Assembly (NCBI RefSeq): GCF_900143535.1
Contig: NZ_FRFA01000002.1
Location: 372,001 to 436,000, forward strand
Length of the DNA stretch: 64,000 nucleotides
DNA from: Tateyamaria sp. Alg231-49
GTDB taxonomy: Bacteria; Pseudomonadota; Alphaproteobacteria; Rhodobacterales; Rhodobacteraceae
Direction: 5' to 3'
Shown one piece after another: positions 36,128 to 45,614 of the stretch. Every line of letters begins with the position of its first letter. Position 1 is the first letter of the stretch. A program made the translations under genes and the position numbers. The notes under the pieces were generated by a model that was given only the letters and a program-made list of their open reading frames with translations, made no database searches and was not told where the DNA came from.

Positions 36128-38509
36128 ATGACACACTCCACTCTCTCCTTTGGCATATCTGGCCTCAATTGCGCGTCCTGCGTCGGGCGGGCAGAAGCCG
36201 CATTGCAAGCCGTGCCGGGTGCCCAAGCGGTGCGGGTCAATCTGGCAGATCACTCTGCACGGATCAGCGGGGTGAGCCCCGATGCGGCGATGCGGGCGCT
36301 GGATGACGCAGGCTATCCAGCCGAAGTAACGCAGATGCGGCTTGAGATCGAAAACATGTCGTGCGCCTCTTGCGTGGCGCGGATTGAGACCGCGGCACTT
36401 GCCCAGCCCGGAGTCCTGCGGGCAGAGGCGCGACTGCCGACCCATGAACTCCACGCTGAGGTTTTGGGGGATGGGCATGAACTGCGCGCGGCACTGGCTG
36501 CCGCTGGCTATCCGGCCAAGGAGAGGGCGCCCGATACCGCCCCTGACGATCCCGCAGCCGCTCTGTTGCGGCGGTTTCTTGTGGCGGCGGCACTGACTCT
36601 GCCCGTCTTTGTCATGGAAATGGGGGGGCATGCGATCCCGGCGGTGCACCACTGGATTGCGGCCAACATCGGAACCACCACAAGCCACTTGGTGCAACTT
36701 GCGCTGACGGGGCTTGTGCTGTTGGGGCCGGGTGCTGGCTTTTTTAAACGGGGTGTACCCGGTTTACTCAAGGCGCGCCCGGATATGGATGCGCTTGTCG
36801 CGCTTGGGGCCGGTTCAGCGTTCCTGTTTTCTGCCCTCGCCGTGCTTGCCCCCGGCGTTTTGCCCCCTGCGGGCATATACTTTGAGGCAGCAGCGGTGAT
36901 CGTAACCCTGATCCTGATGGGCCGTTGGCTTGAGGCGCGCGCTAAGGGACACACAGGCGACGCCGTGCGCCGCCTTTTGGGCTTGCGCCCGGATACAGCC
37001 GAGGTTGAGCGGGATGGGTCCTTTAAGGATATTCCCGTGGATGATGTGCAGATAGGCGACGTGTTGCGCGCACGTCCGGGCGGGCGGATCGCTGTCGACG
37101 GCAGTGTGGTTTCGGGCGAGACGCATATCGATGAGGCGATGCTGACCGGAGAGCCGATCCCCGTGCTCAAACGCATCGGCGATCCCGTCAGCGCGGGCAC
37201 GATTGCGACCAACGGCACGCTGACCTACCGCGCCACTCATGTGGGGCGCGACACGGTTCTGGCCCGCATCACCGCGCTGACCGAGGCGGCCCAAGCCGCG
37301 CGACTGCCGGTCGAAGCTTTGGTCAACCGCGTCACGGCATGGTTCGTGCCGATTGTCATGGTTATCGCACTGCTCGCATTCTGCATCTGGTGGGCGCTTG
37401 TCGGACTTGGCCCGGCGGTGGTGGCAGGGGTGTCGGTGCTCATTATCGCCTGTCCCTGCGCGATGGGATTGGCCACTCCGATGTCGATCATGGTGGGCAC
37501 CGGGCGGGCAGCAGAATTGGGTGTCCTCTTTCACAAGGGTGCGGCGCTGCAACGCTTGCAGGATGCACAAGTGATCGCCTTTGACAAAACCGGCACGCTG
37601 ACGCTTGGACAACCTGCTGTGACGGACATGGCGTCGGAAAACCCTGATACAATGCTGCGCGCCGCGGCGGCGGTTGAACAACACTCTGAACACCCGATTG
37701 GTCGGGCAATCGTGGCCGCAGTGCCAGACGTCGCAGGGGATGTAAGCGGGTTCGAAGCCACATTGGGTAACGGGGCGCAGGCACGTGTGGACGGCAAACA
37801 AGTCGTGATTGGTAACGCAGCCATGCTGGAAAATGCTGGGATCGCGACCAGTGATGCATGGCTGGCCAAGGCTAAAACTTGGTCCGCAACGGGCGCGACT
37901 GCAATCCACGTGGCAATTGATGGCAATCATGTCGGTGCTATCGCTGTCAGCGATCAGGTGCGCCCCGGGGCCGCTGACACGATTGCGCGGATCAAAGACA
38001 CGGGGCGCGCTGTCGCCATGATCTCGGGCGATGCCAAAGCAACCGCTGATCACGTCGCACGCAGCATCGGGATTGATCATGTGGTGGCCGGCGTCCGCCC
38101 GGATGGAAAAGTCGCAGCCCTTGAGGCGTTGCGTTCAACCCATGGTGCCGTGGCCTTTGTCGGTGATGGCATCAACGACGCGCCTGCATTGGCGGCAGCA
38201 GATGTTGGTCTGGCGGTGAACGGCGCAAATGAGGCCGCAATCGAAGCGGCGGACGTTGTGATGATGTCGCCAGAGCCCGCCGCCGTTCTTCGGGCGCTCA
38301 GTATCAGCGCAGCAACGCTGCGCAACATCCGCCAGAACCTTGGTTGGGCCTTTGGGTACAATGCGCTGCTGATCCCAGTGGCCGCAGGGGTATTGGTCCC
38401 GTTTGGGGGGCCGCAACTGTCACCCGCACTGGCGGCACTTGCCATGGCGCTTTCATCGGTTTTTGTGGTCACCAATGCGTTGCGGCTGCGCAAGAAAGGT
38501 CAGACATGA
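36128..38509 (+). CDS. copA: Copper-exporting P1B-type ATPase
   Basis: A 793-residue Cu(I) ATPase. Two N-terminal heavy-metal domains carry NCASC (near residue 15) and SCASC (near residue 77). Membrane motif IIACPCAMGLATP is near residue 440, phosphorylation DKTGTLT near residue 485, and the hinge GDGINDAPALAAADVG near residue 680. It pumps cuprous ions out of the cytoplasm. The ATG at 36128 coincides with the predicted transcription start, so translation may be leaderless. The stop overlaps cueR by ATGA. Confidence 0.95.
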   Translation: MTHSTLSFGISGLNCASCVGRAEAALQAVPGAQAVRVNLADHSARISGVSPDAAMRALDDAGYPAEVTQMRLEIENMSCASCVARIETAALAQPGVLRAEARLPTHELHAEVLGDGHELRAALAAAGYPAKERAPDTAPDDPAAALLRRFLVAAALTLPVFVMEMGGHAIPAVHHWIAANIGTTTSHLVQLALTGLVLLGPGAGFFKRGVPGLLKARPDMDALVALGAGSAFLFSALAVLAPGVLPPAGIYFEAAAVIVTLILMGRWLEARAKGHTGDAVRRLLGLRPDTAEVERDGSFKDIPVDDVQIGDVLRARPGGRIAVDGSVVSGETHIDEAMLTGEPIPVLKRIGDPVSAGTIATNGTLTYRATHVGRDTVLARITALTEAAQAARLPVEALVNRVTAWFVPIVMVIALLAFCIWWALVGLGPAVVAGVSVLIIACPCAMGLATPMSIMVGTGRAAELGVLFHKGAALQRLQDAQVIAFDKTGTLTLGQPAVTDMASENPDTMLRAAAAVEQHSEHPIGRAIVAAVPDVAGDVSGFEATLGNGAQARVDGKQVVIGNAAMLENAGIATSDAWLAKAKTWSATGATAIHVAIDGNHVGAIAVSDQVRPGAADTIARIKDTGRAVAMISGDAKATADHVARSIGIDHVVAGVRPDGKVAALEALRSTHGAVAFVGDGINDAPALAAADVGLAVNGANEAAIEAADVVMMSPEPAAVLRALSISAATLRNIRQNLGWAFGYNALLIPVAAGVLVPFGGPQLSPALAALAMALSSVFVVTNALRLRKKGQT

Positions 38510-38901
38510 ACATCTCGCAAGCCTCAAAAGCCACCGGTCTTCCTGCCAAAACTATCCGTTATTATGAAGAGATCGGGTTGATCCAGCCGATGCGCAGTAC
38601 CAACGGGTACCGGACTTTTACTGACACCAGCCTGCACCAGTTGAACTTTCTGGCGCGTGCCCGTGCGCTGGGGTTTTCGATAGATCACTGCCGCTCACTG
38701 CTCGCGCTTTGGGAAGACCGGGATCGGGCGAGCGCAGATGTGCGACGCATTGCGCTCAAACATCTCAATGAAATCGAGAAAAAGATCTCTGATCTGACAG
38801 AGATGCGCGACACGCTCGGCGAACTGGTCAGAACCTGTGACGGAGACGGCCGACCAGACTGCCCAATCCTGAACAGCCTGTCGGCAACTTCATTTAGCTG
38901 A
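38506..38901 (+). CDS. cueR: CueR-type MerR copper regulator
   Basis: A 131-residue MerR regulator: HTH start MNISQASKATGLPAKTIRYYEEIGLI, a dimerisation helix, and the metal loop TCDGDGRPDCPIL with Cys-x7-Cys, the CueR spacing for Cu(I), Ag(I) or Au(I). It is translated from an ATG overlapping the copA stop. It should activate the 19-base-spacer promoter upstream of copA, giving a self-contained copper-response operon. The longer open frame beginning at 38344 lies inside copA. Confidence 0.92.
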   Translation: MNISQASKATGLPAKTIRYYEEIGLIQPMRSTNGYRTFTDTSLHQLNFLARARALGFSIDHCRSLLALWEDRDRASADVRRIALKHLNEIEKKISDLTEMRDTLGELVRTCDGDGRPDCPILNSLSATSFS

Positions 38902-38976
38902 AATTATTGTGGGGTAGTCGCGCCTGCGCTTTGGGCGAAACCCCAAAACGCATGGCGTGGCTCAGCCGCCTTTGGA

Positions 38977-39552
38977 TCAGCGGCGGCGGTCCCGGCGTGA
39001 AGACATGGGCTGGAACGCCACGCCCACGTGTGCCTCGCAATAGGGTTTGCCTTGTTGGACAGGTAGACCGCAGAACCAGAAGTTGTCTGTGGCCGGGTCA
39101 CCGACGGGCCATTTGCAGGTCCGCTCGGTCAACTCCATCAAGCTGATCTTCTTGGATTTCTTTTCGACTTCATTGACCTTGGCCAGGGCCTCGGGGCTGA
39201 TCTCATTGGCAGAAGGTTGCGGCGGCAGGGGCTGGCCTGCGGGAATGATCTGTTTGCGGGCCGGCAGGTTTGGCCGCGCTTCGCCGGCGGGGACAGGTTT
39301 GATCGCGGGCTCGGTCTTGGGTTGGGGTTGCTTTGGCTTGGCCTCGGCCTTGGGCGCGGCGGGCTTGGCCTTGGCTTCGGTTTTGGCAGGTGTCGCACCA
39401 CTTCCAGCACGGTTGGACAGGCCCAGCCGGTGGACCTTGCCGATCACGGCGTTGCGGGTCACGCCGCCCAACTCCTTGGCGATCTGGCTGGCCGACTGGC
39501 CCTCGCCCCACATCTTCTTGAGAACTTCAACGCGTTCATCAGTCCAGGACAT
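38977..39552 (-). CDS. gcrA: Cell-cycle regulator GcrA
   Basis: A 191-residue protein starting MSWTDERVEVLKKMWGEGQSASQIAKELGGVTRNAVIGKVHRLGL, the GcrA DNA-binding domain. An Ala/Pro/Lys-rich linker follows, then a C-terminal domain with KISLMELTERTCKWPVGDPATDNFWFCGLPV that contacts sigma70 in Caulobacter. GcrA activates promoters carrying methylated GANTC sites. The gene has a 5' hairpin with a T-run in its leader. Confidence 0.95.
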   Translation of the reverse strand: MSWTDERVEVLKKMWGEGQSASQIAKELGGVTRNAVIGKVHRLGLSNRAGSGATPAKTEAKAKPAAPKAEAKPKQPQPKTEPAIKPVPAGEARPNLPARKQIIPAGQPLPPQPSANEISPEALAKVNEVEKKSKKISLMELTERTCKWPVGDPATDNFWFCGLPVQQGKPYCEAHVGVAFQPMSSRRDRRR

Positions 39553-39570
39553 CGGCAGGCTTTCTTAGCT

Positions 39571-39595
39571 AAAAAGCGACCCCCTCTACAGGGGC
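39571..39595 (-). terminator. Hairpin plus T-run in the gcrA leader
   Basis: On the minus strand AGGGG-type arms (CCCCT at 39581-39585 with AGGGG at 39590-39594) form a short stem, followed by CG and then CTTTTT (39571-39576). It lies between the EamA gene end and the gcrA start, so it either ends the EamA transcript or attenuates gcrA. Confidence 0.5.
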
Positions 39596-39622
39596 CGCCC
39601 CAAAATTTCGTATCAGCGCTCT

Positions 39623-39650
39623 ATTCTAATGCTGTGCGCCAAAGTTACAA
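39623..39650 (-). promoter_or_regulatory. Possible gcrA promoter
   Basis: On the minus strand TTGTAA (39645-39650) and TAGAAT (39623-39628) are 16 bases apart, upstream of the hairpin and of gcrA. The -35 overlaps the EamA stop codon. If real, the hairpin at 39571-39595 would lie in the gcrA leader RNA. Confidence 0.35.
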
Positions 39651-40550
39651 GGGAGCTTGGCCATGTTTGGGCTGTGTTCGCACTGCTTCGCGCCATGCCA
39701 GCAACAGTGCACCCGCAACAATGATGCTGGCCCCCAGTATCGTGACCCCATCCGGGATCACATCGTAAAACAGAACATCATATGCGGCGGCAAAAATCAG
39801 CGTGCCGTATGTCAGAGGCGCGACAAAGCTCGCGTCCGCGCGTGCCATCGCATTTACAAAGCAGGTCTGCGCCACAGCCATCGCACATCCAAGGCCCGCC
39901 ATCAGCGCCCATTGCATAGGCGTGGGCCAAATCCAGACCCAAACAACCGCAAGGCTCGCGATCCCAACACCTATGGCATTGTTCACCACCAGAATAGAAA
40001 ACGGGTTTTCGCGCCCGGTGAGTTTTTTGATGATGTTTAACTCAAACCCCAGAATGACGGCTGCCGCCAGCGCATACAAAGCGCCGGGTTGGAAACTGTC
40101 TGGGGTGGGGCGCAATAGGATCACCGCGCCAACCAATGCAATCAGGGCGGCACTCCACCGCCATTTCCCAACCCGTTCGCCCAACAAGGGAATGGCAAAG
40201 ATCATACCAAAGACGGGATTGAGAAATGAAATCGCAGTCGCATCCGCCAGTGGAATGTGGGCCACGCTTGCAAACATGAGCGTCAAGCCAGCCCAACCGC
40301 CCAAAGTGCGGGTCACATGCAGCCCCAGATGCGGGCGTTGCAGGGTGGGGCGCAGGATGGCTGCAACCGTGGCAAAGCTCAAAAACGCAAAAAGAAACCG
40401 CCCGAACACGACCTGAAACGGATGCAGAGGTGTTCCAAACTGCGTGCTTGCCAGTGTCTTGGCGATCAGAGTTGTGGCCGCAATGAAGGCACAGGCCACC
40501 GCAATCAGTATCGCTGCCAGAGCAGGGTTATGGGGTTTTGCGGTATACAT
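39645..40550 (-). CDS. EamA/DMT family transporter
   Basis: A 301-residue transporter of the drug/metabolite superfamily with ten predicted helices in two EamA repeats (first ends around GWAGLTLMFASVAHIPLADATAISFLNPVFGMIFA, second around FVAPLTYGTLIFAAAYDVLFYDVIPD). Substrate is unknown; relatives export amino acids or metabolites. The ATG at 40550 with AGGG seven bases upstream is chosen over a TTG at 40586. Confidence 0.88.
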   Translation of the reverse strand: MYTAKPHNPALAAILIAVACAFIAATTLIAKTLASTQFGTPLHPFQVVFGRFLFAFLSFATVAAILRPTLQRPHLGLHVTRTLGGWAGLTLMFASVAHIPLADATAISFLNPVFGMIFAIPLLGERVGKWRWSAALIALVGAVILLRPTPDSFQPGALYALAAAVILGFELNIIKKLTGRENPFSILVVNNAIGVGIASLAVVWVWIWPTPMQWALMAGLGCAMAVAQTCFVNAMARADASFVAPLTYGTLIFAAAYDVLFYDVIPDGVTILGASIIVAGALLLAWREAVRTQPKHGQAPL

Positions 40551-40696
40551 GCAGGGCCCTTGCGCCCGATCCTTCACCTGATGCAAGCGAAAAGGGCTGG
40601 CGCAAAACCAAAGCTTGCGCTAGTTCACGTGCATGATCAAAAAACGCGCCTTCCTCCGACGAAACGCATAACGCAGTTAACCCTGCGCTTGATCCC

Positions 40697-40714
40697 GTTG
40701 CACTTACTTGCAAC
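40697..40714. promoter_or_regulatory. Possible operator upstream of argD
   Basis: GTTGCA and TGCAAC form a perfect six-base dyad with a six-base spacer in the 254-base region between the EamA gene and argD. I do not recognise the regulator. Nothing else in 40551-40804 is clear apart from the AGGA ribosome-binding site of argD. Confidence 0.3.
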
Positions 40715-40804
40715 ACCACTTCACTCTCAATTTTGTTGACCCTGCCCCGTGGCTCATGCACCAACGCAGTCATGCCACAAGGCCACCCAGATAGGATGAT
40801 CCCC

Positions 40805-41977
40805 ATGATCGCTTCCGTTTTGCCAACCTATAATCGTGCCCCCTTTAGCTTTGTAAAAGGCGAAGGCTCCTGGCTGATCGAGGCGGACGGGCGACGTTTT
40901 CTTGATCTGGGGGCGGGGATCGCTGTGAACGTGCTTGGTCATGCTAACCCTGCATTGACAGAGGCGCTGACCGCGCAGGCGGGGTCCGTCTGGCACACTT
41001 CGAACCTCTATGAGATTCCACAGCAAAAAGCGTTGGCGGATAAACTGGTCGACGCGACCTTTGCCGACACCGTGTTCTTTACGAACTCGGGCACTGAATC
41101 CTGTGAGTTGGCTGTAAAAATGGCGCGCAAATACTGGTACGAAAAAGGACATCCGGAACGCACCGAGATCATCACATTCTCGGGCAGTTTCCATGGCCGC
41201 TCATCTGCTGGGATCGCTGCAGCGGGTTCTGAGAAAATGACCAAGGGCTTCGGCCCGCTCTTGCCTGGTTTTGTTCATCTGCCGTTTGCAGATCACGAAG
41301 CCATCGCCCCGGCAATCACGCATCACACGGCTGCGATCATGATCGAACCTGTGCAGGGTGAGGGTGGTATCATACCTGTGCCAGATCAATGCCTGAAGGG
41401 TTTGCGCGATCTGTGTGACGAACATGGGATCCTTTTGATCCTTGACGAGGTGCAGTGCGGTGTGGGCCGGACCGGTAAATTGTTTGCACACGAATGGGCG
41501 GGCATTGAACCTGACATCATGATGGTGGCCAAGGGCATCGGTGGGGGCTTCCCTCTGGGTGCTGTGCTGTCCACGGAAAATGCGGCGAGCGGCATGACCG
41601 CAGGAACCCATGGGTCCACATATGGTGGCAACCCGTTGGGCTGTGCTGTTGGCAACGCGGTGATGGATGCTGTCAACACGCCCGAATTTCTGGACGATGT
41701 GAATCGCAAGGCGGGCGCATTGCGCCAAAAGCTCGAAGGCTTGGTCGCAGCCCATCCTGACATGTTCGAAAGCGTACGTGGGCAGGGCCTAATGATCGGC
41801 ATCAAATGCAAGGCCACAAATACGGACATTGTGCAGGCCGGTTATGACCAGCAAGTCCTGACTGTGCCGGCAGCGGACAACACAATCCGTCTTCTCCCAC
41901 CGCTGAACATCACGGACGAAGAGATTGGCGAGGCCGTTGATCGCCTCGACAAGGCGGCTGCCTCCCTCGCGGCGTAG
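40805..41977 (+). CDS. argD: Acetylornithine aminotransferase
   Basis: A 390-residue class III PLP aminotransferase. [22 protein letters not shown] near residue 95, [42 protein letters not shown] with the PLP lysine near residue 242, and [15 protein letters not shown] are standard. It makes N-acetylornithine in arginine synthesis. The ATG at 40805 lies eight bases after AGGA; ATG 40796 is possible. argF follows after 79 bases, so the two should be one operon. Confidence 0.93.
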   Translation: MIASVLPTYNRAPFSFVKGEGSWLIEADGRRFLDLGAGIAVNVLGHANPALTEALTAQAGSVWHTSNLYEIPQQKALADKLVDATFADTVFFTNSGTESCELAVKMARKYWYEKGHPERTEIITFSGSFHGRSSAGIAAAGSEKMTKGFGPLLPGFVHLPFADHEAIAPAITHHTAAIMIEPVQGEGGIIPVPDQCLKGLRDLCDEHGILLILDEVQCGVGRTGKLFAHEWAGIEPDIMMVAKGIGGGFPLGAVLSTENAASGMTAGTHGSTYGGNPLGCAVGNAVMDAVNTPEFLDDVNRKAGALRQKLEGLVAAHPDMFESVRGQGLMIGIKCKATNTDIVQAGYDQQVLTVPAADNTIRLLPPLNITDEEIGEAVDRLDKAAASLAA

Positions 41978-42056
41978 TCGCTCTTTCGTATCCAACCATC
42001 CTCGGAGGCCCGGGGGCAGATTGCCCTCGGTGCTCTCCATTCAAGAGACCAATGCT

Positions 42057-42962
42057 ATGACCCATTTTTTAGACATTCACACCACCGCACCCACAGACTT
42101 GCGGACCATCATTGACGACGCGCAATCCATGAAAAAGGCACGCGCAGGTCGCCCAAAGGGGCAACTCGATGACGACCAGCCCCTTGCCGGGCACATGGTC
42201 GCTCTGATCTTTGAAAAGCCATCGACGCGAACCCGCGTGTCCTTTGATGTCGGCGTACGCCAGATGGGTGGGCAGACAATGGTGTTGTCCGGCAGTGATA
42301 TGCAGCTTGGCCACGGTGAGACGATCGCTGACACGGCGCGTGTCCTGTCCCGCTATGTCGACCTGATCATGATCCGCACGTTCGAAGAGGCTACGCTACT
42401 TGAGATGGCAGAGCACGCGACGGTTCCAGTCATCAATGGGCTGACCAACCGCACTCACCCCTGCCAGATCATGGCGGACGTGATGACGTTCGAGGAACAC
42501 CGCGGACCCATCAAAGGAAAAAAAGTCGTTTGGTCTGGCGACGGGAACAACGTGTTTGCGAGCTTTGCCCATGCGGCGAAACAGTTCGAATTCGATCTTG
42601 TGTTCACCGGACCTGAGCCACTTGACCCAGAACGCAGTCTAGATGGCCTGTATACCACCGTGAGAAATCCGGATGAGGCGGTCGCAAATGCGGACCTTGT
42701 TGTGACGGACACATGGGTGTCGATGCACGATCCGCAATCCGCGCGTGAAAGGCGACACAACCAGTTGCGCGGCTATCAGGTTAATGCCGACCTCATGGCC
42801 AAATCCAAGCCCGACAGTCTGTTCATGCACTGCCTGCCCGCCCATCGCGACGACGAGGCTACGTCCGAAGTCATGGATGGTCCGCATTCAGTCATCTTTG
42901 ACGAGGCCGAAAACCGCCTGCATGCGCAAAAGGCAATCATGCGTTGGTGTCTGGGCGTTTGA
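42057..42962 (+). CDS. argF: Ornithine carbamoyltransferase
   Basis: A 301-residue transcarbamylase. The carbamoyl-phosphate site [15 protein letters not shown] is near residue 53, [19 protein letters not shown] near residue 128, and the ornithine site [18 protein letters not shown] near residue 258. It converts ornithine and carbamoyl phosphate to citrulline. The start at 42057 is at the conserved N-terminus; the open frame from 41925 lies in argD and the spacer. Its stop overlaps the next gene. Confidence 0.94.
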   Translation: MTHFLDIHTTAPTDLRTIIDDAQSMKKARAGRPKGQLDDDQPLAGHMVALIFEKPSTRTRVSFDVGVRQMGGQTMVLSGSDMQLGHGETIADTARVLSRYVDLIMIRTFEEATLLEMAEHATVPVINGLTNRTHPCQIMADVMTFEEHRGPIKGKKVVWSGDGNNVFASFAHAAKQFEFDLVFTGPEPLDPERSLDGLYTTVRNPDEAVANADLVVTDTWVSMHDPQSARERRHNQLRGYQVNADLMAKSKPDSLFMHCLPAHRDDEATSEVMDGPHSVIFDEAENRLHAQKAIMRWCLGV

Positions 42963-43942
42963 ACATACCCCGCATAGCGGTCGCCGGGGCAGGCAGTATC
43001 GGCTGCTTTGTCGGGGGGCTGTTGCGTGATGCAGGATTTGACGTCCGATTTCTAGGGCGCGCGGGGGTGATCAACGCGGTCACCCAAGATGGGCTTAGGC
43101 TCACGGACTTTGACGGGCTCAGCCTAGAGGTGGGCGGTATTACTGGGTCTGACGATCCTGAAACTGCTCTGGCGGGCGCCGATTTGTTGCTGGTCTGTGT
43201 CAAGTCCGGGGACACCGAAGCGATGGGGCGCCTGATTGCGACCCATGCGCCTGATGCTCAGGTGATCAGCCTTCAAAATGGTGTCGACAATGCCGCGCGG
43301 TTGCGCGCAGTTTTGCCGCGTGCCGATGTGCGCGCTGCGATGGTGCCGTTCAACGTGGTGTCGCGCGGCCTGGGCCAGTACCACCGCGCGACATCGGGCG
43401 ATATTCTGGTTGAGGCGGGTCCGATGCCTGACCTGTCCTGCGCCCACCTGATCTGGCAAGCGGTTGATAACATTGAGTCCATCCAGTGGGGCAAATTGCT
43501 GATTAACCTCGGTAATGCGGTCAATGCGCTGGCTGATATGCCGTTGCTTGAGCAGTTGCAGGATCGCGCGTGGCGGCGTGTGCTGGCCGATCAGATGACG
43601 GAGGCCCTGCGCATACTGAGGGTTGCCGGGATCACGCCCGCCAAAACCACTGCCGCACCACCACATATCATTCCGCATGTACTGCGCCTCCCTACACCGT
43701 TGTTTCGTGTGGTTGCTGCAAGCATGCTGACGATTGACGCACATGCGCGTTCGTCAATGTGGGATGACCTCAAACAGGGGCGAAAGACCGAGATTGATGC
43801 GCTTCAGGGGGCGATACTGGATCTTGCCGAGCGCCATGGGCGGCAGGCCCCCTTGAATGCGAGGATGCGCGCCTTGGTTCGCGCGGCAGAAGACGCCGAT
43901 GCAGGCCCGCCGGGGCTCACTGCCAGCGATATTCGTGCCTAG
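42959..43942 (+). CDS. Ketopantoate reductase family oxidoreductase
   Basis: A 327-residue PanE/ApbA-type enzyme: Rossmann start [30 protein letters not shown] near residue 80, [15 protein letters not shown] near residue 105, and catalytic Lys in [21 protein letters not shown] near residue 175. It would reduce 2-dehydropantoate or another 2-oxo acid with NADPH. The likely start is TTG 42959, overlapping the argF stop (TTGA); GTG 42947 and TTG 42944 are alternatives. Specific substrate is uncertain. Confidence 0.85.
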   Translation: MNIPRIAVAGAGSIGCFVGGLLRDAGFDVRFLGRAGVINAVTQDGLRLTDFDGLSLEVGGITGSDDPETALAGADLLLVCVKSGDTEAMGRLIATHAPDAQVISLQNGVDNAARLRAVLPRADVRAAMVPFNVVSRGLGQYHRATSGDILVEAGPMPDLSCAHLIWQAVDNIESIQWGKLLINLGNAVNALADMPLLEQLQDRAWRRVLADQMTEALRILRVAGITPAKTTAAPPHIIPHVLRLPTPLFRVVAASMLTIDAHARSSMWDDLKQGRKTEIDALQGAILDLAERHGRQAPLNARMRALVRAAEDADAGPPGLTASDIRA

Positions 43943-43999
43943 GCTTGCGCGTCAGACCCTGCTCTCTATGGTCGTCGAAAAGGAATATGGGGGCCCATT

Positions 44000-45397
44000 A
44001 TGGCAGCAGACATAGGCGTTTACGGACTGGGCACTATGGGGAGCGCATTGGCGCTTAATCTTGCCGAGAAAGGCTTTGAGGTTGCCGTCTCCAACCGTGA
44101 GGCCGATTGGATCGGCCCCTTTCTCAACGAAGCCGAAGGGCTGACAGGCGCAGTGCGTGGCTACGAAGACCTGATGGATTTTATCAATGCTATCAAAGCG
44201 CCGCGCACGATCCTTTTTATGATCCCATCTGGTGCGCCGATGGATGCCATGATCAAGGAAGTGACCCCGCTGCTGAGCGATGGCGACACGATTATTGACG
44301 GAGGCAACGCGGATTTCAACGACACCCGCGCGCGCACGAAACGGCTGGAAGGCACGGGTGTGCATTTCGTCGGCATGGGCGTGTCGGGCGGTGCGGAAGG
44401 CGCGCGTCATGGCCCCTCGATGATGGTGGGTGGGTCGGATCATGCATGGGCTCAGTTTCGCCCCATGGCCGAAGCTATTGCGGCCCGGTTCGAGGGTGAT
44501 CCTTGCGTGGCGCATGTTGGTCCTGACGGGGCTGGTCACTTCGTAAAGACCGTGCACAACGGAATTGAATACGCTGATATGCAAATGATTGCAGAGGTTT
44601 ACGGCATTCAGCGTGATATGGCTGGTATGGCCCCTGCAGATATTGGTGCTATGTTCGGGCGCTGGGCGGATGGCCCGCTGGCCTCATACCTTGTCGAGAT
44701 TTCGCACTCGGTTCTGCAAGCTGTTGATGCCGAGACAGGCAAGCCGGTGATCGATGTGATCCTTGATTCCGCCGGGCAAAAGGGAACGGGTCGTTGGACC
44801 GTGATTGAAGCGCTCAAACTGGGGCAATCCGCGTCGGCTATTGAAGCTGCGGTCGGGGCGCGTGGTTGGTCCTCGCAAAAAGAGGTGCGGGTGGCCGCGC
44901 AGGATGTGCTGGAGTCGGGGGCCAGTGCACCGGCAACGCCGAGTGAGGATGATCTGGCCAGTGCTATGCTGGCCGGCCGCATTCTGGCCCATGCACAGGG
45001 TTTCGCGGTTCTATCAACAGCTTCGGAAGCATTTGAGTGGTCGTTGGGAATGGCCCGGATTGCCGAGATCTGGCGGGCGGGCTGCATCATTCGCTCTGCA
45101 CTGCTGGACGAGTTTGCAGATGCGTTCCGAGGCGAACTTCCATTTGGTCAGATGATCCTTGCTTCAGCCATGGCTGCACGTTTGGAAAGCACGGTGCCTG
45201 GCCTGCGCCGGGTCGTTGCCTCAGCGACCCTTGCCGGTCAGCCTGTACCCGCCTTGTCTGCGGCCTTGTCATGGCATGACAGCATGTCTCGTGCGCGCGG
45301 GACGGCGGATATGATTCAGGGATTGCGCGACTACTTTGGTAATCATGGATTTAAGAGAGTGGACAGAGATGGCGACCATCACGGGTCATGGGGGTGA
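44000..45397 (+). CDS. gnd: 6-phosphogluconate dehydrogenase, decarboxylating
   Basis: A 465-residue enzyme of the oxidative pentose phosphate pathway. N-terminal Rossmann GVYGLGTMGSALALNLAEKG, FMGMGVSGGAEGARHGPSMMVGG near residue 130, the catalytic GPDGAGHFVKTVHNGIEYADMQ near residue 175, and C-terminal SARGTADMIQGLRDYFGNHGFKRVD. It yields ribulose 5-phosphate, CO2 and NADPH. It stands alone after the PanE-like gene and converges with hrpB. Confidence 0.95.
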   Translation: MAADIGVYGLGTMGSALALNLAEKGFEVAVSNREADWIGPFLNEAEGLTGAVRGYEDLMDFINAIKAPRTILFMIPSGAPMDAMIKEVTPLLSDGDTIIDGGNADFNDTRARTKRLEGTGVHFVGMGVSGGAEGARHGPSMMVGGSDHAWAQFRPMAEAIAARFEGDPCVAHVGPDGAGHFVKTVHNGIEYADMQMIAEVYGIQRDMAGMAPADIGAMFGRWADGPLASYLVEISHSVLQAVDAETGKPVIDVILDSAGQKGTGRWTVIEALKLGQSASAIEAAVGARGWSSQKEVRVAAQDVLESGASAPATPSEDDLASAMLAGRILAHAQGFAVLSTASEAFEWSLGMARIAEIWRAGCIIRSALLDEFADAFRGELPFGQMILASAMAARLESTVPGLRRVVASATLAGQPVPALSAALSWHDSMSRARGTADMIQGLRDYFGNHGFKRVDRDGDHHGSWG

Positions 45398-45520
45398 CTC
45401 ACCCTTTGTTTTTAAAGTTTGCTGGGCGAAAACGGCTGTGCACCGATGATGCACGGATTTGGGGACGTTAACCCACCTTGCAGTGATGCGGCGGACGCGC
45501 GCTGCGCGACGCCATGCTTC

Positions 45521-45581
45521 AGGGGGCTCTGCCCCCGTCCTTCGGACTCCCCTGGGATTTTTGAAAATCAGAGAAGGGCAG
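45521..45581. repeat. Roseobacter-type intergenic palindromic element, copy B
   Basis: GGGGGC-TCT-GCCCCC (45522-45536) and GTCC-TTC-GGAC (45537-45547) are two perfect hairpins, followed by CCCTGGGATTTTTGA and GAGAAGGGCAG. The block matches copy A (6643-6714). It lies in the 217-base gap between the convergent gnd and hrpB ends and may serve as a terminator there. The rest of the gap shows only a weak GTGCA/TGCAC dyad. Confidence 0.7.
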
Positions 45582-45614
45582 AGGCCGCCACGTAAGTCAG
45601 AAGTGTCTTCTGCC

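Noticed and set aside
36815-38080. 421-residue open frame on the minus strand opposite copA
   Set aside because: Antisense to the P-type ATPase core, rich in Cys/His/Arg as expected from reversed codons, no domain.
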